In this document: one piece after another, positions 10,465 through 21,877 of the stretch | Position numbering within the stretch: position 1 is the stretch's first letter | How the letters are laid out: each line of letters opens with the position of its first letter | Assembly (NCBI GenBank): GCA_947650285.1 | Contig: CANTFL010001211.1 | Coordinates: forward strand, 1-64,000 | Direction: 5' to 3' | Source: Hyaloperonospora brassicae | Taxonomy: Eukaryota > Oomycota > Peronosporomycetes > Peronosporales > Peronosporaceae | Length of the DNA stretch: 64,000 nucleotides | Made by a program: the position numbers and the translations under genes | The notes under the pieces: generated by a model | Database searches by the model: none | What the model was told of the DNA's origin: nothing | Seen by the model: the letters and a program-made list of their open reading frames with translations, nothing else

Positions 10465-12666
10465 ATGGCGCCGTCTGCCGAGCTGTGGCTGTACCTGGAC
10501 GCCGTCATGGGACAGCAGAAAGGACCCGTGTCTGCTGCGGTGCTGAAGAAACTGCTGCGCAAGTCAATCGTGCAGCCACAGCAGCTAGTGTGGACCCAGC
10601 GACTCTCGGAATGGACTGCCGTCGCGAGTGTCGAGCCACTGGCAACCTATTGTCAGGTCTGGATGGATACATGGTACTATATGGCCGAATGTGCGCCGAG
10701 TGATGGCAAGGAAGCAGTACGAAAGGGTCCAGTGACGACACAACAGATCGTGCAGCTCTTTGTGGATGGAGCAGTGGACGGCATGACGCTCATTTGGAGT
10801 CAAAAACTGGATAGCTGGAAACCCATTGGTGGGTCCTGCTCGCGCCTTGACGTCGTGATGTTAGCTTGATAGATCATTACTGACGCAACGGTTTTGGCAT
10901 CGTTCGGGGTATAGGCGAAGTGCCGTCATTGAAGGAGTTCTTGCAAGAAGCGAACAGTGATATGGATCGCGAGGCAGAGCTGCAAGAACAGGCCGAAAAG
11001 GTGCCGATCGAGCATCAAGTCTTCGAAAATGGGTAAGTGTGTGTACTATATTACGATCGGTGTACTATTGTCATTGTTGCTGTTTAGTTGGTGACGAGTT
11101 CTGTCTTGCGTTTAGATTGTCGGACGCACTTGTTGCTGAAGATGGCAAGCAGTATGTGTTTGATGCTGAATCGAAAACGTATGTTACACCGGAAGACAAG
11201 ATTGAGGAAGAATTGGCATCCTTGCAAGAGAAGATGGTGGACGCGAATGCGGAGAAACAAAGAGCTAGTCGGTCGGATGCAAAAGACGACGAGCAGACGG
11301 TGGACAAACGGAAGACTAGCCAAAGTGAGGGGCCAACCTTGACTACGGAAGCAGCACCTGTCGATCCAACAACTGAACATGTAGGGGCGGATGCAGATGT
11401 TGCCAAAAAGCGAAGGGCGAGAAAAAAGAAGAAGAGTGATAAGTGGAAGAGGAGCAAAACGAATACGTGGGTGTATGTGAACGGTTTGCCACTGGACGTC
11501 ACGGTGCAAGAGGTGCACGACCATTTTGCAAAGTGCGGTGTCATCCAGGCCGACGTTGTTACTGGTGACCCACGCATTAAGCTTTACCACAATAAAGAGA
11601 GTGGGGGATTGAACGTAAGTTGCTACAGTAGAACGCATCCTCAGCTTTTTACACTGATGGTGCGGATGTGTGCACTGTTGGCTGCAGGGTGATGGATCAG
11701 TGTGCTATATGAAAGAGGCATCGGTGGAGCTAGCTGCGCAGCTACTCGATAAATCACAAATACGACCCGAGTACGTTCCCTGCCGCTGTTCGGACGATGC
11801 TGCATTGTCGCTTCGATGAACGCTCATTTTGTGTGCGTAAACTGTTGTAGGTGGCCTATTGATGTATCCCCGGCAGAGTTCAAACAGAAAGGGGAAGACT
11901 TTGTCAAGCGGAAGAAACCTAAAATTGACACACGAGCGAAGATCAAAATGTTCGAAAAGGAAAAGGTGCGGTGATGTTGCAGCGCACGTTGTATACCTTG
12001 AGTGTGTCTGACACGCTGTCTTTCTTCACTAGGCGCTTTCGTGGAATGAAGGCGAAGTCAGTGAGCCCGCTGGTCTACGCATTGTTGTTATCAAGCACAT
12101 GTTCACCCCGGCTGAAATTGACGGTAAGTTGGTTGATGAATTGGCGGTGCGCAAACAACTCACGTCGAGGCGCTAATGAATGAACAGATGAAGTGTACGA
12201 GAAGGAGTTGCAAGAAGACATTCATGGTGAATGCTCCAAGATTGGTGAAGTGTCGAAGATCACACTCTTTGCGAAGCACGTAGACGGTGTAGTGGTAATC
12301 AAGTTTGCTTCGAGCGGTAGTGCTGCTCGGTGTGTCGAAGTCATGAACGGCCGATTCTTTGCGGGACGGAAGCTTGAGTGTGGCTTCTGGGATGGCACGA
12401 ACTACACACATCGTGAAAGCCAGAAAGACGAAAACAAACGTGCAGAAAAGTTCCAAGAGTGGCTGGAAGAAGGCTCTTCGTCCTCTGAAAGCGAAGCCGA
12501 TGACGAAGACAAACGACCGGGGCAAGAGGACAAGCTTACACAAGAAGAAGAAGTTTGCGCTGGTCGCACACTTCCTCCCCTCGCCGACGACAGTGACGAC
12601 AGTGATGTGGAAAACAACAACGACGCTGGCAAGAACGACGATAGCGGTCTTGATATCGGGGAATAG
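10465..12666 (+). CDS. HTATSF1: Tat-SF1/CUS2-like U2 snRNP splicing factor with N-terminal GYF_2-type repeats
   Basis: Seven exons: 10465-10828, 10915-11032, 11116-11614, 11688-11770, 11851-11965, 12033-12123 and 12188-12666, giving about 582 residues in one frame across six GT-AG introns of 64-86 nt. The N-terminus holds two W-x-Y...GPV...L.W...W modules (WLYLDAVMGQQKGPV and WYYMAECAPSDG...RKGPVTTQQ), resembling GYF_2/DUF4339 domains. Two RRMs follow: TWVYVNGLPLDVTVQEVHDH...KIKLY...GDGSVCYMK, and a UHM-type RRM with VVIKHMFTPAEID...ECSKIGEVSKITLF...GRFFAGRKLECGFWDG. The tail is acidic. In animals and yeast this family helps U2 snRNP join the spliceosome. The open frame extends upstream through the AGT tract as poly-Ser; I chose the ATG just before the first module. 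Confidence 0.92.
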
Positions 12667-13188
12667 TGCACGTGGAAGTGTGCAGCCTGTCCGATAAATT
12701 GACTGTCGTGTCGACGACAATCTTTCTCGCGCGACTCCGTTGTGGTTTTCGTGGTTGCATCGCATATTGTTAGTCTTGTGGTGGCAATCATCGCTGTAAT
12801 AAGCGACTCAGTTTCTGGTTGTTGCTTGACGGGTCTACTTTTGGCAAATTTGCACGACGTACTACCTGCTCATGCACCCGGTTAGGCGATCTTCGATGCA
12901 GTAGAGTTTGGCACTCTCGGAGCTACTGCTACATCGATAGCATGACCACAACTGTTCCGTAGCACCTACAAGGAGACAACCGACAGCTCGGTTGCGCTGG
13001 CGTTGCCCGGCCACAGTAATTGTGAAGCTGCAAACAGACCGCAGTAGGGATCACCAGTGTACACTGCCACAGAACTTCGTTACAAGGTTAGAACACCTAA
13101 ATATTTTTACTACTCGCTTCACTGGCAACCGCACCAAGCGGCGGTCTCCCCAAGCGACACACCTTCTTACAAAATCTACAGCCACACG
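12667..13188. other. Convergent intergenic region Tat-SF1-like / four-PH protein
   Basis: 522 bp between stop codons. I see nothing beyond presumed 3' UTRs. Confidence 0.4.
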
Positions 13189-15390
13189 CTACCTGAGCGA
13201 GAAATGCAAACACTCGTACCAGCACCTGGAGTCGGCCAACGAATCGCAGTTGACCTTCACCTGCGCTCCACTGGCAAGCGTAAATATCATCCCGTGTTCC
13301 AGGTCGCGCGTCGAGCCTACATCCACTACAGTGCCAAGCCGCTCGAGCTGATTGTCCACGTCGTTGGCAGCACCCAGCACCGCGCCATCCGCCACAAAGA
13401 AGCGGCGCAAGCATGAGCCCTTTTTCATCTCGGTAAGCCATCCGCCGAACACAGGCCTCATTTTTTTGCGACGACGGCTGCTCAAGTACTTCTTCAGATT
13501 GAACGTTTGTGCATGCCGGCAAGCGCTGCTGATGACGGAGCGCCACCGCTTCGCTGTTTCGTACGTCTCGGCGTGAACTTTCCAAACACGTCCGCTTATC
13601 AGCCGGATCAACAGTCCGTTCGCATGACCTTCCCACGCTTCCACCGAATGCGCCTTATCACAAAGCACGGTCTTTGAGTTTGTGTCCTTCGCATAGCCCA
13701 ATTCTGCGCCGTGTAGCGTAAAGTACAACCGCTTCCAGCCCTTAAATAATCCTGCCTGCTTCCACAACCAGCCTGCGTGGTTCGACACGGCTGTTTGCAC
13801 ATAGCAACTTTTTACAGACATCTTTGGCTGCGCTAGCCTGTCGTTCGCGCTAGCTGCAGCTGACAAAGCCCCGTACCAAAGCATTTGCTCGTCGTACGAA
13901 TCAGCGTAACATACCATCGACACATCCGTGCAGAGCTGGATCGCTAGTCCGTTTGCGTGACAGTCTGCAAACGATACTGCCTTGATGTAGCCAGAATATT
14001 TCCTGTCAGGTGTGCCGTGCTCACCATCTCGGCATTCGATATAGCCCTCAATACGCACGACGAAGAAACAGCGCTTCCATGCTTTGCTTTTCTTTTGTTT
14101 GAACATATAGCCCTCGTGTTGCTCCGACGCCGTGAGTGTGTACGACGTCTTCGATTGCGAGTTAAAGTTCTGATTGCGTTCGATGGTCTTTTCCATCGCC
14201 CTCAGCCAATGTTCGTACTCAAAGTCACTCGGACAGCGGATCTGAAGTACGCTCCCATCGTCAAACTCGAGATGTAGTCCACAGTGCAGCTCCTTCACTC
14301 GCTTTACAGACACTAGAAGCCCAAAACCTTTTGGCGACTGACCCACACCCTTGCTAAATTTGAACTCGGACCCCGACAGCACTGCGTAGTACCGTTTCCA
14401 CGACCTGAATGCACCACGCTGAACAAAGACCCAGCCTGTATGAGGAACAACCGCTGCATTCGATGCGCGGCGGTTGTCAAAGCACGATGGCCGTGTATCG
14501 TTGCGACCAATACATCCTTCCGAAGGGGACTTTTGACAGTGTGTAGACGACACATACGGATCACTCACACGCGGTTCGCGCACCTCCTCCTCCGACACGA
14601 GCGTGCTGTAGCCTCGATACCGATGACCTGTTTGCTGTATTCCTGGTCCTTGCTGACCTGCTAGATAAGCCACATAGTTTCGTGTGCTGATAGGAAGCCC
14701 CATCACTGCATCGTCTTCTCCACAAACATCACCACCTTCACCACCACCTTCATCATCGTCACCACCATCATCCTTTTCATCATCTTCATCTCCCTCTGGT
14801 CGTGTCGCAGGGACGTCCTCTCGTGTGTCGACAAACTGCGTCATAGTCGAAACTGTCGCCCGTCGATTGAGCAGATTGAACGTCCCTGGGCCCGACCGGA
14901 TGGGGCGATGGCCACTCACAATGGCCTCGTAGTTCCTCGTATCCACTGGTATGCCCACAACCGTCACGTCGCTCGCTGCTGCTGCTGCTTCGTTCTCTTC
15001 TGCTCGTTTGTTTTCCTGTCCAGCTGCCGCCATCTTTTCCTGTCTAGTTGGACTCCCGGGCACGAGCGGTACCGTCTTGGTATGGTACCGCGTACCCACT
15101 TGTCCTCGACGTCCTCCGCGAGGCGCCGACTCCAGTGTCCGTCGAGCCAAAGTGTCCATCAGGGCCTGATAGTTGCGGGTATTCACCGCCAGACCCAGTG
15201 GCACTGTCTCGTCTTCCCGGACCGCCACGGCCTCGTCGTCGTCGTCGTCGTCGTCGTCCTGCTGGCGGTCCTTTTTTTCGGTGAGTAGCGCCTCGTCTGG
15301 CGTGACGTGCCGCTCATGGAGCAGCGTCTTGATCGACGTCCGGTGGCCGACGCCGTTCGAGCGAATGGGCGTCACGCGCGGAGTGACCAT
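13189..15390 (-). CDS. Four-PH-domain protein with three TRNY motifs
   Basis: Intronless frame of 733 residues starting at an ATG (15390-15388). The N-terminal third is low complexity (Asp runs near 45-52 and 201-222) but holds three copies of one short motif: GLAVNTRNYQAL (66-77), GIPVDTRNYEAI (146-157) and GLPISTRNYVAY (231-242). Four pleckstrin-homology-like domains follow at roughly 316-405, 425-518, 537-625 and 648-732; each opens with a G-W/Y-[VML] strand (TGWVFVQRGAFRSWKRYY, EGYMFKQKKSKAWKRCFF, AGWLWKQAGLFKGWKRLYF, GGWLTEMKKGSCLRRFFV) and the first three end in a W-containing helix. Such domains usually bind phosphoinositides or protein partners at membranes. I know no named family with this architecture; function is open. 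Confidence 0.85.
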   Translation of the reverse strand: MVTPRVTPIRSNGVGHRTSIKTLLHERHVTPDEALLTEKKDRQQDDDDDDDDEAVAVREDETVPLGLAVNTRNYQALMDTLARRTLESAPRGGRRGQVGTRYHTKTVPLVPGSPTRQEKMAAAGQENKRAEENEAAAAASDVTVVGIPVDTRNYEAIVSGHRPIRSGPGTFNLLNRRATVSTMTQFVDTREDVPATRPEGDEDDEKDDGGDDDEGGGEGGDVCGEDDAVMGLPISTRNYVAYLAGQQGPGIQQTGHRYRGYSTLVSEEEVREPRVSDPYVSSTHCQKSPSEGCIGRNDTRPSCFDNRRASNAAVVPHTGWVFVQRGAFRSWKRYYAVLSGSEFKFSKGVGQSPKGFGLLVSVKRVKELHCGLHLEFDDGSVLQIRCPSDFEYEHWLRAMEKTIERNQNFNSQSKTSYTLTASEQHEGYMFKQKKSKAWKRCFFVVRIEGYIECRDGEHGTPDRKYSGYIKAVSFADCHANGLAIQLCTDVSMVCYADSYDEQMLWYGALSAAASANDRLAQPKMSVKSCYVQTAVSNHAGWLWKQAGLFKGWKRLYFTLHGAELGYAKDTNSKTVLCDKAHSVEAWEGHANGLLIRLISGRVWKVHAETYETAKRWRSVISSACRHAQTFNLKKYLSSRRRKKMRPVFGGWLTEMKKGSCLRRFFVADGAVLGAANDVDNQLERLGTVVDVGSTRDLEHGMIFTLASGAQVKVNCDSLADSRCWYECLHFSLR

Positions 15391-15907
15391 AACCCGAGTG
15401 ACCTGCAGCTTGGGACAGAGGCACGAGCGTCAGGATGTCCGTCTGTCGGGCGGTCAGTCGGTCGGTCGGTCGGTCAGTCTAGCGGGTGAAGCGGGTGGCA
15501 GGGGAGGGGGTGTGTCGTCGCGGCCGTTAGCGCCTTCGCAATCGTCTCGCGCGCAGTTGACGCCCAAGTCGGCGGGTTGCGAAATGAGCGGCGATAGAAG
15601 AGACACAAAACAGGAGAAGGCCGGAAACTGGGCCTTTTTGTTCACGGACCTGCGAGATTTGGTACGCTCGTGGACGCGACGCTCGGTGTATTGACTGGGA
15701 ACTGGTCTCTGAAACAGCATACGCAGAGGGTTTCGTTCAGGTCGGATTCGAGCGCGCGAGTGAAAAAGGTCGAGACGGCTTTTTGCGTCCATACGGTGTG
15801 GTGTGTGTGTGTGTGCGTTTGTGGATCTGATTAAGTCTTTAGAGCAGTCTGTGCCTTTGGAACGCGCGACTTTTGTTCTTGTACAGTCCAAAGGGGGGGG
15901 GGGGGGG

Positions 15908-15951
<44 letters not shown>

Positions 15952-16339
15952 GGAGGAGGGAAAGAGGTGTTGGGGGGGGGGGAGTACAGACGCTGGCGAA
16001 CCCAAGAGGGTCGCGTCGTACCGGATTTTCCACTAACGGGTTAGAGAACGGTCGGTCGCCTGAGTTCGCGATTTGTCAGTAGCGACCGTTTGTTTTTTGG
16101 GTCCTGATGACGAGGAGCCGCCGCATCTCTGATACGACTACGTCGTCGCAGCCAGTGGAGCTGACCAGCGACATGTCAGATGTTGTGGCCAGGTTGACCG
16201 ACCGCCCGCACAGCTGTGTCTGTCTGACTGACTGCCAATCCGTGTCCACAAAAGCTCCCGCGAATCGACAGGCTCCGGCGATCCCGGGTTTCAGCGGTCT
16301 CGGTTGCTCGAGCGGTTTCACGATGATGCCGCAGCGGGG
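15391..16339. other. 5' side of four-PH gene with simple repeats
   Basis: Contains a CGGT-type tetranucleotide run at about 15,443-15,478, a GT run near 15,799-15,816, a run of ~17 G (15,893-15,909) followed by (AG)n. No gene is supported; long Arg/Glu frames here are products of the dinucleotide repeat. Confidence 0.5.
15893..15949. repeat. Poly-G plus (AG)n microsatellite
   Basis: About 17 consecutive G followed by about 19 AG units, upstream of the four-PH gene on its 5' side. Homopurine tracts of this kind can adopt triplex or quadruplex forms; no function is shown here. Confidence 0.95.
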
Positions 16340-16690
16340 GAAAAGGTGTGGGACGGATTTGGTTTTTAATGTGTTCCGTTTGCATTACGCATTTATGGAG
16401 CGAGCGCAACGATGCCGTGTTCAGAGGCGTGCAGTCTACGACGGCTCAAAGTGTCGCCCATTTCTGGACAACCGGCGTCCGTCAATTAACGGCCTTGGCT
16501 ATGCGTGAGCATAGAGGGGCGTCGACAGTTCTTCGAGGGGCTCGTTTACATGCCTCCCTTGAACTTTTACTCTTGAGGCTAGCGGAGTTTCGCTACCACT
16601 AGAGGGGTGCCTTGATCCACCGCCGCGACCGCCTGTATTCTAGGCTTAGAAGATTTCAGACTTCTAGCGTAACCATCATGTGCAATAGAT
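16340..16690 (+). pseudogene. LINE-type retrotransposon 3'-end relic
   Basis: An open stretch to 16,602 encodes the last ~84 residues of what looks like a non-LTR retrotransposon ORF2 C-terminus, with the block HLWSERNDAVF typical of the segment after the reverse transcriptase/zinc-binding region of plant and oomycete LINEs, followed by a stop and ~90 bp of possible 3' UTR. No reverse transcriptase catalytic motif is present nearby, so it is a 5'-truncated copy. The assignment rests on one motif. Confidence 0.5.
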
Positions 16691-18218
16691 AGTCATGAAT
16701 CTCTCTCACAAAAGCTCCCGCGCTTCAGCAATAGGGTCGTCACTGGTGGCGGTGGCGGTGGTAGAGAACCGACAATCTCAGGCGGAGCAACCAGCCGGTC
16801 GAAGATTCAGTCAGCTACTGCTGCTGCTGCTGCCACCGCCGACTACGACTGCGAAACACGCGCAAGTTCCGCCCGGCCGGATCGTCACCGACTCGTCGAG
16901 CGGCTGTCGCATTGTTTTGCACCTCTACAAGCACAAACACACGGAGCGCAACAGGTCGCGTCTTGTTCCTGTGTTGTTCTCGGGGTTACCTCTTCTTGTG
17001 GGGCACAGCATACACACAACAACAGCTTGTGCGCTGGTCACCTTCTTCTTCGCCGCTGTCTCCTCTTGTTCAAACGGAAGAACAGCAGGGAACTTACGAC
17101 CCCATTCTTCACGACGCATCCACCGCAACCAAAGTTGCCACTCTCTCTCTCTCTCTCTCTCACTGAAACTCCTCTCCCCCCTTCTTGTACTCAATCTGTG
17201 TTCTTGCAGGATACTTGACGAATCTTTTTTCGCATTCGTGGGTTCGCCGTACTTGGGGTTCTCCCACCCTCTCGCACGCCACTTTCTTCACGCGTCTGTC
17301 TATCCATCCGTCCGTCGGTCCTCCTATCACCACATGCACAGGCACACCCACTCAACATGTGCCAAGTGGCTATAGCCATCGAAACACGTTAGCGATACGT
17401 TTACGCGCGTCGCTTGTACGGCCTTGTCAGACGTCGGACGACAGTCTGCTCTTCGGGCCCGTCGATCCACTACGCCCACCCGCTTTTCTCTCGTCATATT
17501 GTGGCAGTCAGTCGTGTCAGCACGGGCAACTCCTCCAACAAACTTCACGTCTGCGGCCTCTTCTTTGCTGCACGTTGGCAGCTGCAGCTCGCAGCGCAGA
17601 GCTGACTGGTTGTCTGGCCTTGTCTTGGCTCCGTCCTGGATTTGCAGCACGCTAGTGACTGATTTCGTGGCAGCCGCAACCGAAATGGCGGCCCACCCAT
17701 CTGCAACAAGTCCAGCGAACTTGTGTCCATGGCCTGTGTGTCTCCCAGGCATAGAGCACAGAGACGCTCTGCTCGGTCGCACTCGTCCTGCTTCATGCCG
17801 GACTTTTGTCCAACGCGTGTGTAGATATTCAGTCGGCACTGCTTACCACGTGCACGAAGCAACGCCGACGCTCTGTCTCAGCCGCCAATAGTGAGCAACG
17901 CCGTCACCATCTGCAACAATATGGTCACACTACGGAGCCACTTGTGAATGTTTTGTCGGCATGAGACGGTCCGACTCCCTGTCACGGCCTTCTTCCACCA
18001 GTTGGTGCTGCCAACACGCTTCGAAGCACTGCTACTGCCTCCCACCTGCATACGCCACGAGACACACTAAAGCGGTCAATTTTGTCTTCATTCATTGTTA
18101 GCAGTTTAAGAACATTTGAGCTGCTCGTACTGAGTTCGAAAAGATACTCGACGTCTTTTCCAGTACAGCGCGTCGCCTCGTGCGTTCATATAACGAGTCA
18201 TAGTCGGCGTGCGCTCAG
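16691..18218. other. No gene confidently recognised
   Basis: Contains a (CT)n run at about 17,139-17,162. Two overlapping minus-strand frames (17,327-17,839 and 17,545-17,862) and a plus-strand frame (17,424-17,891) are open, but none shows a known domain; a small uncharacterised minus-strand gene at 17.3-18.0 kb cannot be excluded. Confidence 0.35.
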
Positions 18219-20090
18219 TTAGTCCTTCGCCCGACGGTCCTGCAAAAAAAGCTCCAGCTGTCCACAATGGTGACGAAGCTCGTCGTTCTCCTCCGACAAA
18301 CACTCGACTTGCAACGTGCGATGACGCACTTCCCGCTCTGCAACGTCCAACAGCGAATGCAGCGACTTATTCGATCGTGTCAGCGAGTCCAGTCTCGTGT
18401 ACAGTGCACGCTAGACACGACAGCAAAGACCATAAACATCAGCTCGAGGATACATACGCCTTGCACTACCACGACCAATGTACCGTTTCTTCCTCTTTCG
18501 TCCGACCGTCGCTGCTAAACAGGACAAGGTGCACAATAAATGAGACACAAGTCGACATCCCATGATACAACTCAAGTCACAGACGTACCAGCTGACGCGT
18601 TGGCCATCGAGCTCACTCATCTGCAACGGAATGGTTATGAGCTGCTGCTGCTGTTCTCGCAGCACGCCAATGATCTGCTTCAAATCGTGCTGTTGTCGGA
18701 TAAGAGAGGCTATCATTCGCTGCTGCTGCAGGAACTGGGCGGCCGAGATAGCCAGTGGCGACGTTTGCGATGGACCTGTGCTGTCGTTCATCGCAGAGCC
18801 TTCGATGGGCTGCGGCGATGACGTAGCAGATCGAACAGCAGACGAAGGGATCGTGGCAGTCTCTCCGCTATCGGGTATTGCTACGCTGGCCATGGATACT
18901 GGTGCGCTGGAACTCGAGATCGCTGCGGCACCCGTACGGCTAGCGACAACACCTGACAAGGACACTTTCGCCAGCGCATCGATACTCTCAGCAACTGGCA
19001 ACGTCGGACGCTTAGCGTAAGCTGTTGTTTCCTGCAGCTGTCGCTGACCAGGAGTGGTCCTCACCGCATCCACAGAGTCGGTAGATGGACTTTCACTTCG
19101 CCGACGCGATCGGCGATAGGAAGAAAGTTGTCGAAGACGAGGCATAGACCGCGGCACCCGCTTGGATTTAGCGCGACGCTCGACCGGCTCGAAGCTGCAA
19201 CTGTGGTGCTGTGGAGCAAGTCGACCCGAAGACCCTTCTGGCAATCGATGATCGCACAGCTGCTAGATACACACGCAGGGTAGCCAAGTCAGATTCTCTC
19301 CATTTCCAGCCTTTCGCTTTCGGAAGCAAGTACCTCATCCGAGTTCTTCCTCGAACTAGGCGAGTCAGATGCCATTTCAATTATTGTAAAACGTCCTCGA
19401 CGCTTGATCCTTGGTAAACAAACGAACAAAAACGCACACCAGAGACACAGCAGAGATCCATGAGCCACACTTTTCCAGCAAAACAAACACTAGCGTCAAC
19501 TCCAGATAGGTCACCGTCGAGCAGCACGCTGCACGCCATCCCGGTTTTTCTTCAGCGCCGAGAACTTTCGTGACGGCGAGCCAGGAGCTGAGAGACCAGT
19601 AGTAGAGAACGACCGCTTGCTTGCGACATCGATTGTCACAGCTTCTGTCTACGATTACAACCATCGTCCATCACGTCAAAAGACCGTATTGTTCATGCAA
19701 GCTCGCGGCAAAGCAATGCACGATAGAAACACAAGTAGATGACGAGCAGTAACAACAACACAAAGTGCTACGCACTTCAGACGCGAGCGTGCGATGCGAC
19801 TCGACCGGCACCGTCACGACCGTCTCTGCCTCTTGCGTCTGCGAACACCCAAACAGCTCATCCCACTTCAAGTCCTTCGTCCTCACGGTCGTAGTCGTGA
19901 CACACGTGTCGTGCACAGTCGCTTGGCAAGGCGAAAGTGTAGCCACTCGATTGCTACTCGGTGCTTTCGCAGAGCTCTCAGTGTCCTGGAACGGCGACGA
20001 CGAGCGCTGTGCCGAGAAGGACGAGACGGGAACGATCTCCGTGATCGTGAAGCGGCCTTTTTGCTCCACGCGCTTGTGCTGCGCCTCCAT
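18219..20090 (-). CDS. Uncharacterised Ser-rich coiled-coil protein with two GRFTI motifs
   Basis: I do not recognise the family. A consistent spliced frame uses exons 20090-19776, 19402-19334, 19262-18597 and 18410-18219 (about 413 residues, all junctions phase 0). Two near-identical motifs, KGRFTITE (residues 11-18) and RGRFTIIE (107-114), lie one in exon 1 and one at the start of exon 2. The middle is Ser/Thr/Ala-rich. Two helical, heptad-like stretches follow: FLQQQRMIASLIRQQHDLKQ with a Gln run, and a C-terminal LDSLTRSNKSLHSLLDVAER...VECLSEENDELRHH region. R-F-x-[VI] is the docking consensus for SPAK/OSR1-type kinases, so a signalling role is possible but only inferred. The first intron (~370 nt) is long for this window, and the 5' end could extend further. 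Confidence 0.6.
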
Positions 20091-20650
20091 TGCGGTCTCC
20101 AGGCGTCGTGAGAGACGTGACGAACAAGCGATTGTGGCACATTCGTAGCCAGTCCTGATTGTTGAGTCTGTGCTTGTCGTTCTACGTCAGGGGCGTGGGA
20201 TATGTGTGGGGTCCACACCACGAGTACACAACATGCACACAACCCACCCAAACACGCAATTCCTTTTGCTATAAATAGAGCAGGATCGGTCGTGTGGACG
20301 TCGTCGGGCGACTCTTGCGTTGCGTACCCCTTAGGCGAGCGACAACGCACTGAGTCGAATTGCAACACACGGGTAAGTAGCACCTGCGTGATGAGGCGGC
20401 CCCAGATGGCCAAACAGCTGGTCCAGTGGCAGCATTGTTTTATTGAAGCGTACTTCGCCGCGTATCGCGATCCTTTTTCCATCCGATCCGTCCTCTTGCG
20501 CGAAGACAGACTTTTTTTTGTCCGCTCAATCGCAAAGGTCACGTTTTTGGTACGACGACGACTTTCGCGTATCTGCCTACCGCGTGGCAGAACGAACTTC
20601 CGCGTCGAGTACCCTACGCGGAGCTTCGCTTGGAATTGGCGCACTGATCG

Positions 20651-20847
20651 TACATACATACATGCATACATACATACATACATACATACATACATACATA
20701 CATACATACATACATACATACATACATACATACATACATACATACATACATACATACATACATACATACATACATACATACATACATACATACATACATA
20801 CATACATACATACATACATACATACATACATACATACATACATACAT
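20651..20847. repeat. (ATAC)n tetranucleotide microsatellite, ~49 units
   Basis: About 195 bp of uninterrupted CATA/ATAC repeats with a single variant unit near the left end. Every frame through it is open on at least one strand, which creates spurious Met-Tyr-Val-Cys and His-Thr-Tyr-Ile proteins. Confidence 0.98.
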
Positions 20848-21877
20848 TGACTTTTCCGACGACACACGTGAGTGCTTTATGAGGACCACAGGTTGTCACG
20901 ACGGTCTCGATCGATGGACTTTCATGACGGATTTGCGTCAGCTGCTCATACTTCCGCGTAACCTTCTGCATCCCATTGCAATCGACACGTTGTGCGCATC
21001 GTTCCATGCGTATCCCGAGAAAAGTCGCTGTTGACTGAACGCTCAGATACCTCAGTCAAGACTGTGATTTACTCAAGCGCTAGTGACAGTAAACATTCGG
21101 CAAACGACAGTAAACATCCGGTAAACGACTCTCACTTTTGCGTGTTCAAATCGATCAGTCCTTGATAGCGATTGCCTCACCTGCAACGAAACGAGGCGAC
21201 ACAGACGTGCGTGGGAGGTGCCCCATCACACTACGTCCATCGAAAGGGGTTGTGCGACCAGGTCGATGGTCGATTCCAATGAACGGGACTCGACTCGATA
21301 TAGCTCTGCAACGATCAACAATGTTCATGTGTCATGTGTGTCGGCCGACATTGTGCCATGAGTTTATGTCGCTGCGGCTCGTACTCACGACGACGTTGTG
21401 CTAGTAGCCGTCTCGCAGTCAACGTGAATGCGTCGCGGTCGTCAAGTACAGAACGAAGAACTGCTCGACATGTTTGTCGTCCAAAGAGCATCGCAACGAC
21501 TAAGGCGAGCACTGATCAAGTCTCAAGTTGCACGTGAAGTTGCTGATGGGGACGTGGCTACTCCATTGCGTTACAGTGCGAGGCAAAAGCGGTGAGCGAC
21601 ACAGAAACACACCAGCAGCGCGTCCACGCCTGCCCTTTGTTTGCGTCGACTTTGAACGTTGCACAGAAGGGCACGAAGGCAAGGACCGCAACTGACGCGC
21701 TCACGCACCTCTGTCGTCCTTAACGCGAGGTGTTCTATCGACGTCAGCACGAACATCTCGCGCACGCAGGCCCGCGTCGGTCAGTTTTGGCTACACAAGT
21801 CTCTCATTGGTCAATATTTCGAACCGCTGTTGTACCCACTGCCTCGACACACCCCATCGCCACCAACCAACCAGCCA

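Noticed and set aside
15803..16082. Arg-Glu repeat proteins
   Set aside because: Products of the (AG)n tract; no domain outside it.
20577..21007. Met-Tyr-Val-Cys and His-Thr-Tyr-Ile repeat proteins
   Set aside because: Products of the (ATAC)n satellite in several frames, with no conserved sequence.
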